Shown here in pieces: positions 1-7,349 of a stretch of 17,572 nt of DNA. Source of the DNA: Candidatus Sulfopaludibacter sp. SbA3 (GTDB lineage Bacteria; Acidobacteriota; Terriglobia; 2-12-FULL-54-10); NCBI GenBank assembly GCA_945865705.1, contig CAMBEY010000025.1:1-17572 (forward strand), in the 5' to 3' direction. A program made the position numbers and the translations under genes. The first letter of the stretch is position 1. Each line of letters begins with the position of its first letter. Under the pieces are notes generated by a model. It saw only the letters and a list, made by a program, of their open reading frames with translations. It did no database searches and had not been told where the DNA came from.

Positions 1-1137
1 CAAGAATGTTCCACGAATGCCTTCGGGAAATATCCCCACGATATTATCCCCAGCAAATAAGCGCGTGGCGCTCTCCTGACTGGCCACCACGCAGCCGAGC
101 TTAGTCCAAAAATTAGACATGAACGGCGGATACAGCAACGATGGAATAATCAGAAACCGTATGGCCCGCCCGCACCCGGCCAGTCCGAGGTAGAGATGCA
201 TCACGCCATCAAGCGGCATGAAACCCCGATGATTGCTCACGTAGAGCGCGCGGCCCTGTCGCGGCAGGTGCTCCGTGCCCTCCATTTCGATGCGCCAGTA
301 ATATTTGCGCACCAGATTAAACCAATAGCCCCAGCGGCGGATGACGTCGTAGTCCTGCCCCCAATCGTCGTAGCGCGCGCGCAACAGCTCGGGCCGCGCT
401 CCGCTTTTTTCGCGCAGAAAATCGGCCAGCGCTTCTCGCGTCGTCCGCTCCGCGCGGAAGCCCAACTCGCGCTCCGCGCGCTCGCGCGAGACCGTCCAGT
501 TGAACTCCATCTGGTCCGGACTCGAGTCGCGGCGAAATATATTTTGCAAAAACTTTGGCGTGGGAATCCGCGTGGTGCCCGCAGCGCGCAGCGCCTGGAA
601 CAACGGAATCTCTTCATCCGCCGCCGCGTTGAATATCCCCTTTGCGGAGGACTCCGCCGCCGCCACCAGCGCACGCGCCGCATCGCGCAGGCTGAGGAAC
701 TGCACGTTCGGATCGCGCCCTGGCAGCGTCGCGGCAAACTTTTCGGCGATCTGCCGCGCCAGCAAATCACCATCGCGCGCGAGTACCGTCGTCAAGCGAA
801 TCACGGCGGCGTTAGGATGGCGGAGCGCAATCTCCTCCGCTTTGAGCCACGCACTTTCCGGCGCCTCGAGCGGCAACAGCGACACGCGCTCTTCCGTCAT
901 GCCGCCGGGATTCTTCGCGTTCGATCCATACGCGAAGGCGTGGCTGCGCAACACCAGCCGTGCGACCGGACCACCCCGCGCGAGGCGTGCCAGCGATTCG
1001 CCCGTTGCTGTTGTTTTCCCGGGAAAAAAGATCGCGCACTCTTGTGCATCCGGCGAGACTGCGTGCCCACGCCGCGCAAGCTCCTCGCTCGTCGCGCGCG
1101 CCAAGGCGCAATCTTCTCCAAGCACGGCCACGTTCAT
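1..1137 (-). CDS. NAD-epimerase-like / PlsC-type acyltransferase fusion, 3' end cut by window
   Basis: The frame runs open from ATG at 1137 to the window edge, giving 379 visible residues without a stop, so the C-terminus lies outside. Residues 1-245 resemble an atypical short-chain dehydrogenase/epimerase (NmrA/Gal-epimerase type), with VAVLG at the first strand and FNAAADEEIP near 169-178. The glycine-rich cofactor loop is degraded (GEDCALA), and where a YxxxK pair is expected I read SAWLK (95-99), lacking the Tyr. Residues 270-379 are a lysophospholipid-type acyltransferase: NHRGFMPLD (302-310) supplies the catalytic His and Asp, and FPEGIRG (370-376) is the acyl-acceptor binding block. 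The start overlaps the TetR stop by ATGA, so translation is probably coupled. The likely role is transfer of an acyl chain made by the neighbouring synthase to a lipid or alcohol, with the N-terminal domain binding rather than reducing. The acyltransferase call is firm. The role of the first domain and the substrate are inference. Confidence 0.82.
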   Translation of the reverse strand, partial: MNVAVLGEDCALARATSEELARRGHAVSPDAQECAIFFPGKTTATGESLARLARGGPVARLVLRSHAFAYGSNAKNPGGMTEERVSLLPLEAPESAWLKAEEIALRHPNAAVIRLTTVLARDGDLLARQIAEKFAATLPGRDPNVQFLSLRDAARALVAAAESSAKGIFNAAADEEIPLFQALRAAGTTRIPTPKFLQNIFRRDSSPDQMEFNWTVSRERAERELGFRAERTTREALADFLREKSGARPELLRARYDDWGQDYDVIRRWGYWFNLVRKYYWRIEMEGTEHLPRQGRALYVSNHRGFMPLDGVMHLYLGLAGCGRAIRFLIIPSLLYPPFMSNFWTKLGCVVASQESATRLFAGDNIVGIFPEGIRGTFL

Positions 1138-1760
1138 CGCGCCCCGCTCTCCGCACGGGCAATGCCATGCAGGAAAACGTTGGTTAGCTCACTCACCAGG
1201 CGGTCCTCGTCAAGCGGCTCCACTTGCTTGCCGCCGAACAACTCCACAGCAATCAATATGCCGGATAGCGCGGAAATGAACATGGCCGCCGCCGCTTCAA
1301 TGTCCACGCCGTCGCGCAACTCGCCGCGCTCGCGGCGCACGTTGAGAAACTCGGTGAACATCATCCGGCCCTGCTGGATAAATTTGCGGTAGAACAGCAC
1401 GCCTACTTCCGGGTTCTGTATCGCCTCGATGATCAGGTTGCCCATGAACTTCATCCGCGCGCGATACTCCTGCAGCATCACGCGCGCCAGAACTTGCAGT
1501 TCGTCCTTGAGTGTCTCGCTGGGGAAACGCAGCTCGGGCGAGGGCACCGCGCCGGAAATCATCTCCAGCTCGCGCTCCAGCACGGCGGAGAGAATGTTTT
1601 CCTTCGACTGATAGTGCCGAATGATGTCGAACGCCGACACGCCAGAGGCGCGAGTGAGTTGCTCCAGCGTGATGTCGCCGAGTCGCGTCGTGGCGATCAG
1701 TTGCAGCACGGAATCCATCACCATGCGCTGCTGTTCCGTACTGAGATTTCCGATGCTCAT
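1134..1760 (-). CDS. TetR/AcrR-family transcriptional regulator
   Basis: This 208-residue protein has the size and layout of TetR-family repressors. The N-terminal DNA-binding domain occupies about residues 8-60: helix-turn-helix residues around ITLEQLTRASGVSAFDIIRHY (30-50), followed by the typical QSKENILSAVLE stretch. The remaining helical part, about 65-205, would bind a ligand and dimerise, and it contains a hydrophobic helix near AAAAMFISALSGILIAVEL. The ligand cannot be read from the sequence; given the neighbours, an acyl-CoA, acyl-ACP or pathway product is plausible. The gene is embedded in the operon: its start overlaps the stop of the FAD oxidoreductase (ATGA at 1757-1760) and its stop overlaps the start of the acyltransferase fusion (ATGA at 1134-1137). 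It therefore appears to have no promoter of its own and is probably made with the enzymes, which would fit feedback control of the operon. No operator was identified. Confidence 0.9.
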   Translation of the reverse strand: MSIGNLSTEQQRMVMDSVLQLIATTRLGDITLEQLTRASGVSAFDIIRHYQSKENILSAVLERELEMISGAVPSPELRFPSETLKDELQVLARVMLQEYRARMKFMGNLIIEAIQNPEVGVLFYRKFIQQGRMMFTEFLNVRRERGELRDGVDIEAAAAMFISALSGILIAVELFGGKQVEPLDEDRLVSELTNVFLHGIARAESGAR

Positions 1761-3343
1761 GGAGTCACTCTCTTGGGTTCGGGCTGCGTATCCACCTGAG
1801 TATCTAAAAGCCGCGACTCGCCGATCGCCGAGCGAAACGCAAAGTATTGCTCCGCCAGCGCCGCGCCCGCGCTGCCGCCTTTCAGTATCTGCCGGGCAAC
1901 CCTCTGCGCCGAAATAATTACTGGAGTAATGCCTCCGCCCGGCTGGGTCCAGTGACCAGTGAGATAGAGATTCTCAACCGGTGTCGCGTTCGGCAGGCGC
2001 GCCGAGCCGAGTTGCCCCGGCGACATCTCCCAGCCCAGCATCGCGCCCTGAAAATTATTCGTGTAATGGAAACTCGTGTAGGCCGACGCCGCCAGCTTGA
2101 CCACGATATGGTCCTCAATACCCGGCAGCAACTCGCGCAGCCGCGCCATCACTTGACGCTCGACGGAAGCCTTGTGCGCCGCTGAGTCCGTGATGTCCTC
2201 GAGACGCACCGGCGTCAGCTTCTGCACGATCAATATCTGGCAGTCTGGCGGCGCGATGCTGGGATCAAAGCGCGTCGGCACGAATATCTTGAAGACATTT
2301 TTGATGGCGTCATCCGGCTCATACGTGCTCCAGTAATACCCTTCCGCTTTTTCGAGTAACTCTGGATCATAGCCGCGCAGGCCGATGTGAATCAGAAAGC
2401 ATGGGTAAGTAGGCTTGAGTGACTCAAGATAGTCCAGCATCCATTGGCCGCAGTGCTCCACGCCAATCAGGTCGCGGTAAGTGTGTAGTGAGTCGGCGTT
2501 CGAGATGACTACCGGCGCGCGAAATGTGAATCGCTCCGGCGCGCGCCGCCCGTTTGTCACTAGAATGACTCCAGCAGCCTTGCCATTCTCCACGAGAATG
2601 CGTTCGGCTCCGGCGCACTTCACGATGCGTCCGCCTCGCGCCGTGAAGGCGCGGCCCAGGTCGTCGGCAAATTTTTGCGAGCTGCCTTTCGGATAGTAGT
2701 TCCCCAGAAAATACGACAGACGCAGCATGGCGTCAAACAGAAATGAAGTGCGCGTGGGCAGCGAACCCCAGTGCGGCATGTCCGCCATCAACACGCCCTT
2801 CAGCTGCTCATCACGAAAATGCTGATTGAGTTTTTCAGTGACAGTGAATTGCTCGAGCCGCCGCGCCTGCTCGTTGTCCACTCCTTTGAAGTAGTAGAGC
2901 AGCCCGTAAAGATAGGCCTGGCGCAGCTCCGCGAAGTATCCGTCAATGGCGGCAGCCTCCGCCGGAAACCAAGATTTCAGTTGAGTGAGATAATCACCAA
3001 AATCAGCAGGCACCTCAAACGTGGGCATTCCGGGAAGATGGAAACGATCCACTGGGTCCATCTTCACCCACTCGGTAGGAATCTCCAGCTCGTCGAGAAT
3101 CTTTCCTGTAAGCGTTGTCTTATTTCCCAGTAAAGGATAGAAGTGCGTCGCCGCGTCAAACAAAAATCCATTGCGCCGAAACGTCGAGCAAAATCCTCCA
3201 AGCACCGAGTGGCGCTCAGCCAGCAACACCTTCATCCCGCCGCGCGCCAGCAAATTGGCGCACACCAGCCCGCCGACGCCGCTGCCAATAATGATAGCGT
3301 CGTACTGCTTAGGATACTCTCTGCCAAAAATATTGTGAGTCAT
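1757..3343 (-). CDS. CrtI / retinol-saturase-type FAD-dependent oxidoreductase
   Basis: This 528-residue protein belongs to the phytoene desaturase, carotenoid isomerase and retinol saturase group of flavoproteins. The FAD-binding dinucleotide fold opens with AIIIGSGVGGLVCANLLA (residues 16-33), with an acidic ribose-binding Glu in LLAERHSVLGG. The family's C-terminal FAD motif is clear at 458-487 (NLYLTGHWTQPGGG followed by an SAQRVARQIL helix). Such enzymes desaturate, saturate or isomerise long conjugated or isoprenoid chains, usually at the membrane. ATG at 3343 is the natural start, 9 bases after the HMG-CoA reductase stop, and the end overlaps the TetR start by ATGA. Beside a KS-alpha/KS-beta/ACP set, a polyene or polyketide acyl chain is as likely a substrate as a carotenoid; no phytoene or squalene synthase is in the window. 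Related CrtI-like genes sit beside fatty-acid-type synthases in anammox ladderane clusters, but that comparison is only suggestive. The family is certain and the reaction is open. Confidence 0.88.
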   Translation of the reverse strand: MTHNIFGREYPKQYDAIIIGSGVGGLVCANLLARGGMKVLLAERHSVLGGFCSTFRRNGFLFDAATHFYPLLGNKTTLTGKILDELEIPTEWVKMDPVDRFHLPGMPTFEVPADFGDYLTQLKSWFPAEAAAIDGYFAELRQAYLYGLLYYFKGVDNEQARRLEQFTVTEKLNQHFRDEQLKGVLMADMPHWGSLPTRTSFLFDAMLRLSYFLGNYYPKGSSQKFADDLGRAFTARGGRIVKCAGAERILVENGKAAGVILVTNGRRAPERFTFRAPVVISNADSLHTYRDLIGVEHCGQWMLDYLESLKPTYPCFLIHIGLRGYDPELLEKAEGYYWSTYEPDDAIKNVFKIFVPTRFDPSIAPPDCQILIVQKLTPVRLEDITDSAAHKASVERQVMARLRELLPGIEDHIVVKLAASAYTSFHYTNNFQGAMLGWEMSPGQLGSARLPNATPVENLYLTGHWTQPGGGITPVIISAQRVARQILKGGSAGAALAEQYFAFRSAIGESRLLDTQVDTQPEPKRVTP

Positions 3344-3353
3344 AGTTACTCAC
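3335..3353 (-). promoter_or_regulatory. Small inverted repeat around the start codon of the FAD oxidoreductase
   Basis: GTGAGT (3335-3340) and ACTCAC (3348-3353) form perfect 6-base arms around a 7-base spacer that contains the ATG start at 3341-3343. In the mRNA the start codon would sit in the loop and the weak ribosome-binding region in one arm, which could restrain initiation until ribosomes arrive from the reductase gene just upstream. The stem is short and the GTGAGT hexamer is common nearby, so this may be chance. Confidence 0.25.
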
Positions 3354-4573
3354 TACTTATCAGGCCTATTACGTCCGTACTGTTCGTGAGCGGCGACGAA
3401 TTCGCCGGAGGCGATGGCCGCGCCCATTGATATTTCCCCACCTAATATTGCGGCGGCCACGATCTCGGCAAACTTGCGTGCCTTGCCTGTGCCGTGGCAG
3501 TCCATCATCTTCAGCGCCTCGCGCTGCGTCGGAAGATTCGTTCCGCCGCCCACCGTGGCCACCGATAGCGCGGGCAACGTGGCCGACACATACACTCCGT
3601 CGGGGTGTAACTCAAAGTTAGTGATGCCCACGGCAGAGTTGGTAACATTGGCCACATCCTGGCCGGTGGCGATGAAGATGGCGGCGAGGCCGTTGGCGTA
3701 GTGCGCGTTGTAACCCAGCGCGCCTGCCTGCAAGTGACCAATCACGGTGGACTGCCAGACACGAAGTAACTGCTCCGCCGTGACATGTAAGTACATGCGC
3801 AGCACGTCGTGCGGGATCAGCGCCCCGGCGGTCACGCGCTTGCCCTTTCCGCGCAACATCACAAAACCGCTGGCGCGCTTCTCCGAGCACATGCCGCTGA
3901 ACAGCAGGTAGCGCGAGCCGGGATGTTGCGCCGCCATCCAGCGGCACACTGCGTCGCCGGCCTTGGCGATCATGTTCATGCCCTGCGCGTCGCCGGTGGA
4001 AAAACCTAAGTTGACGATCACTTGCCGTCCGATCTGGTAACACTTCGCAGCGGTCAGCGCGCCGTGCCGCGTGGTCGTCGCAGCCGCTGACTTCATCCCG
4101 CGCAAATGCTTCGGCACCCACTCCGTGAATTTCCGGGCGCCGGCCACGTCCTCAAAGAAGAAGGACGGCGCGATTTGATTTTCATCCTCCAGCACGGCGA
4201 CCCGCACGCCGCCGGAGCGCGTCAGCGCCACCATGCCGCGCTCGTAGCTGCGAATCAGCGCGCCCTCCGTGGTGGCCATGGGCACGTAAAAAAGTCCGCG
4301 CGCATAGCGCCCATGCACCAGCACCGGCCCGGCCACGCCGAGCGGAACTTGCGCCACGCCAATGGGATTCTCAATGTTGCCACGCAGTAACTCAGTGTCA
4401 ATCGAGTGAGTACCAATGTGAGTGAGTTGTGAGTGAGACTTACTCTCCACCCAAGCACGCCGCTGCGCCACGCGCTCGGCGGAGTAACCCTGATCCTTCA
4501 GGCGCGGGAGCAGGTCGCCGGGGCCGATCTCCACGGCGGGCTTTACTTTCCTGGTTTTGGGCGTCTTGCTCAT
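3353..4573 (-). CDS. Hydroxymethylglutaryl-CoA reductase, class I type
   Basis: The 406-residue protein is a full-length HMG-CoA reductase catalytic domain without a membrane anchor. HMG-CoA reductases reduce a CoA thioester to a primary alcohol in two NAD(P)H steps (mevalonate from HMG-CoA). Family blocks appear in order: ENPIGVAQVPLGVAGP (68-83), MATTEGALIRS (99-109), CSEKRASG (229-236), GDAQGMNM (194-201), GQDVANV (304-310), LSVATVGGGT (336-345) and AAHEQYGRN (394-402). By alignment with the human enzyme the catalytic Glu103, Lys232, Asp306 and His396 are all present, so it should be active. I place the start at ATG 4573, preceded by a weak AGAAG at 4578-4582; an in-frame TTG at 4588 would add five residues but has no ribosome-binding site. 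The FAD oxidoreductase follows 9 bases downstream. No other mevalonate-pathway gene is in the window, so the true substrate may be HMG-CoA for isoprenoids or another acyl thioester of this cluster. Confidence 0.95.
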   Translation of the reverse strand: MSKTPKTRKVKPAVEIGPGDLLPRLKDQGYSAERVAQRRAWVESKSHSQLTHIGTHSIDTELLRGNIENPIGVAQVPLGVAGPVLVHGRYARGLFYVPMATTEGALIRSYERGMVALTRSGGVRVAVLEDENQIAPSFFFEDVAGARKFTEWVPKHLRGMKSAAATTTRHGALTAAKCYQIGRQVIVNLGFSTGDAQGMNMIAKAGDAVCRWMAAQHPGSRYLLFSGMCSEKRASGFVMLRGKGKRVTAGALIPHDVLRMYLHVTAEQLLRVWQSTVIGHLQAGALGYNAHYANGLAAIFIATGQDVANVTNSAVGITNFELHPDGVYVSATLPALSVATVGGGTNLPTQREALKMMDCHGTGKARKFAEIVAAAILGGEISMGAAIASGEFVAAHEQYGRNRPDK

Positions 4574-4612
4574 TATTCTTCTACTCAACCATTTGCAGAA
4601 ACTCTAACTATC

Positions 4613-4720
4613 GTTGTCATTCCGAGCGGCCTGTCCCGATTTATCGGGAAGCGAGGAACCTGCTTTTGCTTTCAGCCGAGCGGGAGAAAGCAGATTCCTC
4701 GCTTCGCTCGGAATGACGAC
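4613..4720. repeat. Palindromic intergenic repeat with a nested hairpin
   Basis: The outer arms are GTTGTCATTCCGAGCG (4613-4628) and CGCTCGGAATGACGAC (4705-4720), complementary except for one G-T position. Inside, AAGCGAGGAACCTGC (4649-4663) pairs with GCAGATTCCTCGCTT (4690-4704) with one mismatch, and TGCTTTC (4667-4673) with GAAAGCA (4686-4692) can extend the stem in an alternative fold. The left arm is interrupted by about 20 bases that contain a second perfect hairpin, TCCCGAT/ATCGGGA (4634-4649). No reading frame is carried. It resembles the dispersed GTCATTCCGAGCG palindromes I associate with Acidobacteriota genomes, a MITE- or REP-like element. Lying between the KS-beta stop and the HMG-CoA reductase start, it would form a strong mRNA hairpin that may attenuate transcription or protect the upstream message. 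There is no U-run after the stem, so a standard terminator is not indicated. Confidence 0.85.
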
Positions 4721-4724
4721 ATAA

Positions 4725-4759
4725 AAAATCAATGACAACGAAAGAAATCAATGACGACG
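4725..4759. repeat. Short tandem direct repeat next to the palindrome
   Basis: AAAATCAATGACAACG (4725-4740) is followed by GAAATCAATGACGACG (4744-4759), 14 of 16 positions identical with a 19-base period. It lies between the KS-beta stop and the palindromic repeat. It may be a remnant of repeat-element insertion. No function can be assigned, and the rest of the 4574-4781 gap holds nothing else that I recognise apart from the weak ribosome-binding site of the reductase. Confidence 0.5.
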
Positions 4760-4781
4760 CAATCCCATGCCGACAACCTCG

Positions 4782-5999
4782 CTACGCACAGCGGCGCAGC
4801 ACGATCGCCGCGTTATTGCCATCGCAACTGAATGCGTTCACCAATGCGTACTCGCCGCGAATCGTCTGCGACTCAGAAGACAGCAACAGTCCAACGCGGC
4901 CACTTCCCCCCGGCGTAGGCGGAAGGCATTGCTTCTGCAGCGCCAGCGCGCCGACGAGCGCGGCGAACGCGCCGCCCGCGCCCAGAGTATCTCCCAGCGC
5001 GGCCTTTGGCGCGCAGATTGGAATCTGAGTGAGCCGCGCGCCAAAGACATTGCGCAGCGCTCGCAACTCCATCCAGTCGCCGCCGCGGCTGCCATTCGCG
5101 TTGGCGATTACACACGCGATCTGGTCCGCCGATGCTCCAGCAGATTCCAGCGCCAGTGCGATTGCTTCTGTCGCTCCGCTGGCGCTTGCGTCGAATCCAT
5201 TTGCGCTATGGGCGTCCTGCGCCGCGCCGAATCCAACGATCTCGGCGAGCGGCTTCCCCGTGGACGCGAACGATGCCGCATCGCCGCACTGTAGCGACAG
5301 CATCACCGCGCCCTCGCCGAGCAGCATTCCACTCGCCTCTTCGGCAAACGGCTGCGCCGAACCTGTGTCCGACAACCAATTATTTTTGCGAAACCCCAGC
5401 CACGCTTCCGGGCTGAGTTCTTCCACGCCGCCGGCCAGCAGCAGCTTCGCGCGGCCCAGGCGCAGAAACTCCGCGGCGTAATGCAGCGCGTACAAACCCG
5501 AAGCCTGCGCGGCGCAGATGGTCGAGTTGACGCCGCCCATCTTGAACTTGATCGCGGCTTGGCCCGCCGCTGAGTTAATCACTGTGTTGGGAAAATCCAT
5601 CGGATTGACCAGATTCGGTCCGTCCTCCAGACCGCTCCAGTCAAACGACGTGATGCTGTGGAGACTGCCGAACATCGTCCCGCAGACCAACCCGCTTTCC
5701 ACGTTTGACTCACTCGAGCTGGCGCCGGCCTGCGCCTCGTCCAACGCAAGCCGCGCCGCCACGCAGAGCAGGCGCGCCGTGCGGTCCAGCACGCGGATGC
5801 CTTTGTTGCCCAGCCACGGTTGCGGATTGAAGTCGCGCACCTCGCACGCAGTTGCACCATCACCCATCACCGCGCGCAAGATTTCACTTTGGCCCGCGCC
5901 GGATGCGCCCGCGTAGAGCGCGCGCTCAAACTCCGCCATGCCAACCCCGAGGGAAGAGACTACGCCCGCGCCGGTGATGCAGATGCGTTCGCTCATCAT
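4782..5999 (-). CDS. KS-beta / chain-length factor (beta-ketoacyl synthase without catalytic triad)
   Basis: This 405-residue thiolase-fold protein matches beta-ketoacyl-ACP synthases along its length but lacks the triad. Aligned without gaps to the neighbouring KS-alpha through the LAGG strand, the nucleophile Cys becomes Gln165 (AAQASGLYAL), the first His becomes Asn300 (ANANGSRGGD) and the second His becomes Asp337 (PKAALGDTLGAGG); Lys332 is retained. Cys-to-Gln replacement is the hallmark of chain-length factors in type II polyketide synthases, which pair with KS-alpha, shape the chain-length tunnel and in some systems support decarboxylative priming. A nearby Cys162 is three residues off register and unlikely to substitute. 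Two ATGs (5999 and 5996) could start it; the first overlaps the KS-alpha stop by ATGA, matching the usual coupled KS-alpha/KS-beta arrangement. The role as the inactive subunit of a heterodimer is a strong inference; the product class (aromatic, aryl polyene, other) is not determined. Confidence 0.9.
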   Translation of the reverse strand: MMSERICITGAGVVSSLGVGMAEFERALYAGASGAGQSEILRAVMGDGATACEVRDFNPQPWLGNKGIRVLDRTARLLCVAARLALDEAQAGASSSESNVESGLVCGTMFGSLHSITSFDWSGLEDGPNLVNPMDFPNTVINSAAGQAAIKFKMGGVNSTICAAQASGLYALHYAAEFLRLGRAKLLLAGGVEELSPEAWLGFRKNNWLSDTGSAQPFAEEASGMLLGEGAVMLSLQCGDAASFASTGKPLAEIVGFGAAQDAHSANGFDASASGATEAIALALESAGASADQIACVIANANGSRGGDWMELRALRNVFGARLTQIPICAPKAALGDTLGAGGAFAALVGALALQKQCLPPTPGGSGRVGLLLSSESQTIRGEYALVNAFSCDGNNAAIVLRRCA

Positions 6000-7246
6000 T
6001 CTCCCGCGCTTGGGGCGCTCGGCCTCACTCCTGCTTCAAACTTCGCCAGACACAGCGACGCGTTGTTGCCGCCGAAGGCGTAGGCGTTGTTCAACACCAC
6101 GCGAGGGTTGGTCTGCCGCGCAACATTCGGCACGTAATCAAGATCGCAGTCCGGGTCCGGCTCTTCGTAATTGATCGTCGGCGGAAGCATCCCAGTATCC
6201 AGCGCCAGCGCGCAGGCGGCAGCCTCAATCGCGCTGGCCGCGCCCATGGTGTGCCCGATCATCGACTTGATAGAGCTGACCGGCAGGCGTTTCGCGCGCT
6301 CACCGAAGAGTGACTTCACGGCGATGGATTCGGCGCGATCATTGGTGGGCGTGCCGGTGCCATGCGCGCTGATGTAGTCCACCGCATCGATGCTCACGCC
6401 GCTATCGCGCAGCGCGGAGGCCATCGCGCGCACCGCGCCCTCGCCCTGCGGATGCGCGGCAGTCATGTGATGCGCGTCGCAACTGATGCCGTAACCGAGG
6501 ACTTCCGCGTAAATTTTCGCGCCGCGCGCCTGCGCCGCCTCGGCCTCCTCCAGAACTAAAACCGCCGCGCCCTCTCCGGGGACCATGCCTTTGCGATTTT
6601 TGTCGAAAGGCTGGCAGCGTTCCTTGGCGATGGCGCCGAGGCGCGCGAAGCCCATGTAAGTGATGCGAGAGAAGGCGTCGGCACCGCCGGCCAGCATGGC
6701 GTCCACGCGGCCTGAGCGGATCAGATCGAAACCGTAACCGATGGCGTAGTTGCCCGCCGCGCAGGCCGTGGGGATCATCAGGCTTGGTCCGCGCAGGGCG
6801 AACTCCATTGCGATGTGCGTGGGAATGACGTTGCAGGGATACTTCGGCAGCATCTCGCCGGGAATCGCGTCGAGGCCCTCGGCCTTGCGGATGTCGTTAT
6901 AACGCTCGACGAACTGCGGCTCGCCGGACGTGGTCCCCATCGAAACGCCAACGCGCCGGAGATTCATCCGCGGAAGATCGAGATGTGAGTCATCGAGCGC
7001 CAAGCGCGCGGCGGCAATGGCGAACTGCGAGGAACGGCCCATGCTGTCGGGAGTCTGCTTTTTCAAAAACGCGAGTGAGTCGAATCGCTTGACCTCCGCG
7101 CCGATGTGAACCGGGAACGCCGAAGTATCGAATGACTCGACCGGCGCGATGCCGGAGCGGCCCGCGAGCAGGCTGGCCCACGCCTCACCCCAGCCGATGC
7201 CGACCGGCGTGATCAGGCCCAGTCCCGAAATGACTACTCGTTTCAT
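5996..7246 (-). CDS. KS-alpha, active beta-ketoacyl-ACP synthase (FabF-like)
   Basis: This 416-residue condensing enzyme of the KAS II/FabF and type II polyketide KS-alpha group extends an acyl chain on ACP by decarboxylative Claisen condensation with malonyl-ACP. The Cys-His-His triad is intact: Cys162 in PTACAAGNYAIG, His295 in AHGTGTPTND and His332 in IKSMIGHTMGAAS, with Lys327. The C-terminal NNAYAFGGNNASL block is also typical. Start ATG 7246 has AAGGTG at 7251-7256 four bases upstream; another ATG at 7250 is out of frame. The stop overlaps the next gene by ATGA, and that gene is its non-catalytic partner, so the two should form a heterodimer. The ACP lies 103 bases upstream; that gap shows no gene and only weak inverted repeats. 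A housekeeping FabF is possible in isolation, but the KS-beta partner makes a specialised polyketide or polyene role much more likely. Confidence 0.93.
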   Translation of the reverse strand: MKRVVISGLGLITPVGIGWGEAWASLLAGRSGIAPVESFDTSAFPVHIGAEVKRFDSLAFLKKQTPDSMGRSSQFAIAAARLALDDSHLDLPRMNLRRVGVSMGTTSGEPQFVERYNDIRKAEGLDAIPGEMLPKYPCNVIPTHIAMEFALRGPSLMIPTACAAGNYAIGYGFDLIRSGRVDAMLAGGADAFSRITYMGFARLGAIAKERCQPFDKNRKGMVPGEGAAVLVLEEAEAAQARGAKIYAEVLGYGISCDAHHMTAAHPQGEGAVRAMASALRDSGVSIDAVDYISAHGTGTPTNDRAESIAVKSLFGERAKRLPVSSIKSMIGHTMGAASAIEAAACALALDTGMLPPTINYEEPDPDCDLDYVPNVARQTNPRVVLNNAYAFGGNNASLCLAKFEAGVRPSAPSAGE

Positions 7247-7349
7247 CCATCACCTTTGCGCGGCGGGAAACCACGGCACGCGTAAGCGTTTCCGGTTTTC
7301 AAACCAAAAGCCCATGGCGAGAAATTCGCTCACCGTGGCTACCAAGGAT

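Noticed and set aside
196..1392. Plus-strand open frame of 398 codons
   Set aside because: It is antisense to the acyltransferase fusion and TetR genes, is Arg/His-rich without any domain, and spans two real genes; long antisense frames are expected with this GC-rich codon use.
4404..4437. Three GAGTGAG copies in 34 bases inside the reductase gene, possible regulator binding sites
   Set aside because: They encode Thr-His/Ser codons in a normal stretch of the reductase (SQLTHIGTHS), and the spacing is irregular.
4586..4588. TTG at 4588 as the start of HMG-CoA reductase
   Set aside because: It has no ribosome-binding site; ATG 4573 has a weak AGAAG upstream and costs only five residues.
4613..4720. 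Rho-independent terminator after KS-beta
   Set aside because: The hairpin is strong but no T-run follows on the minus strand, and the element fits a dispersed palindromic repeat better.
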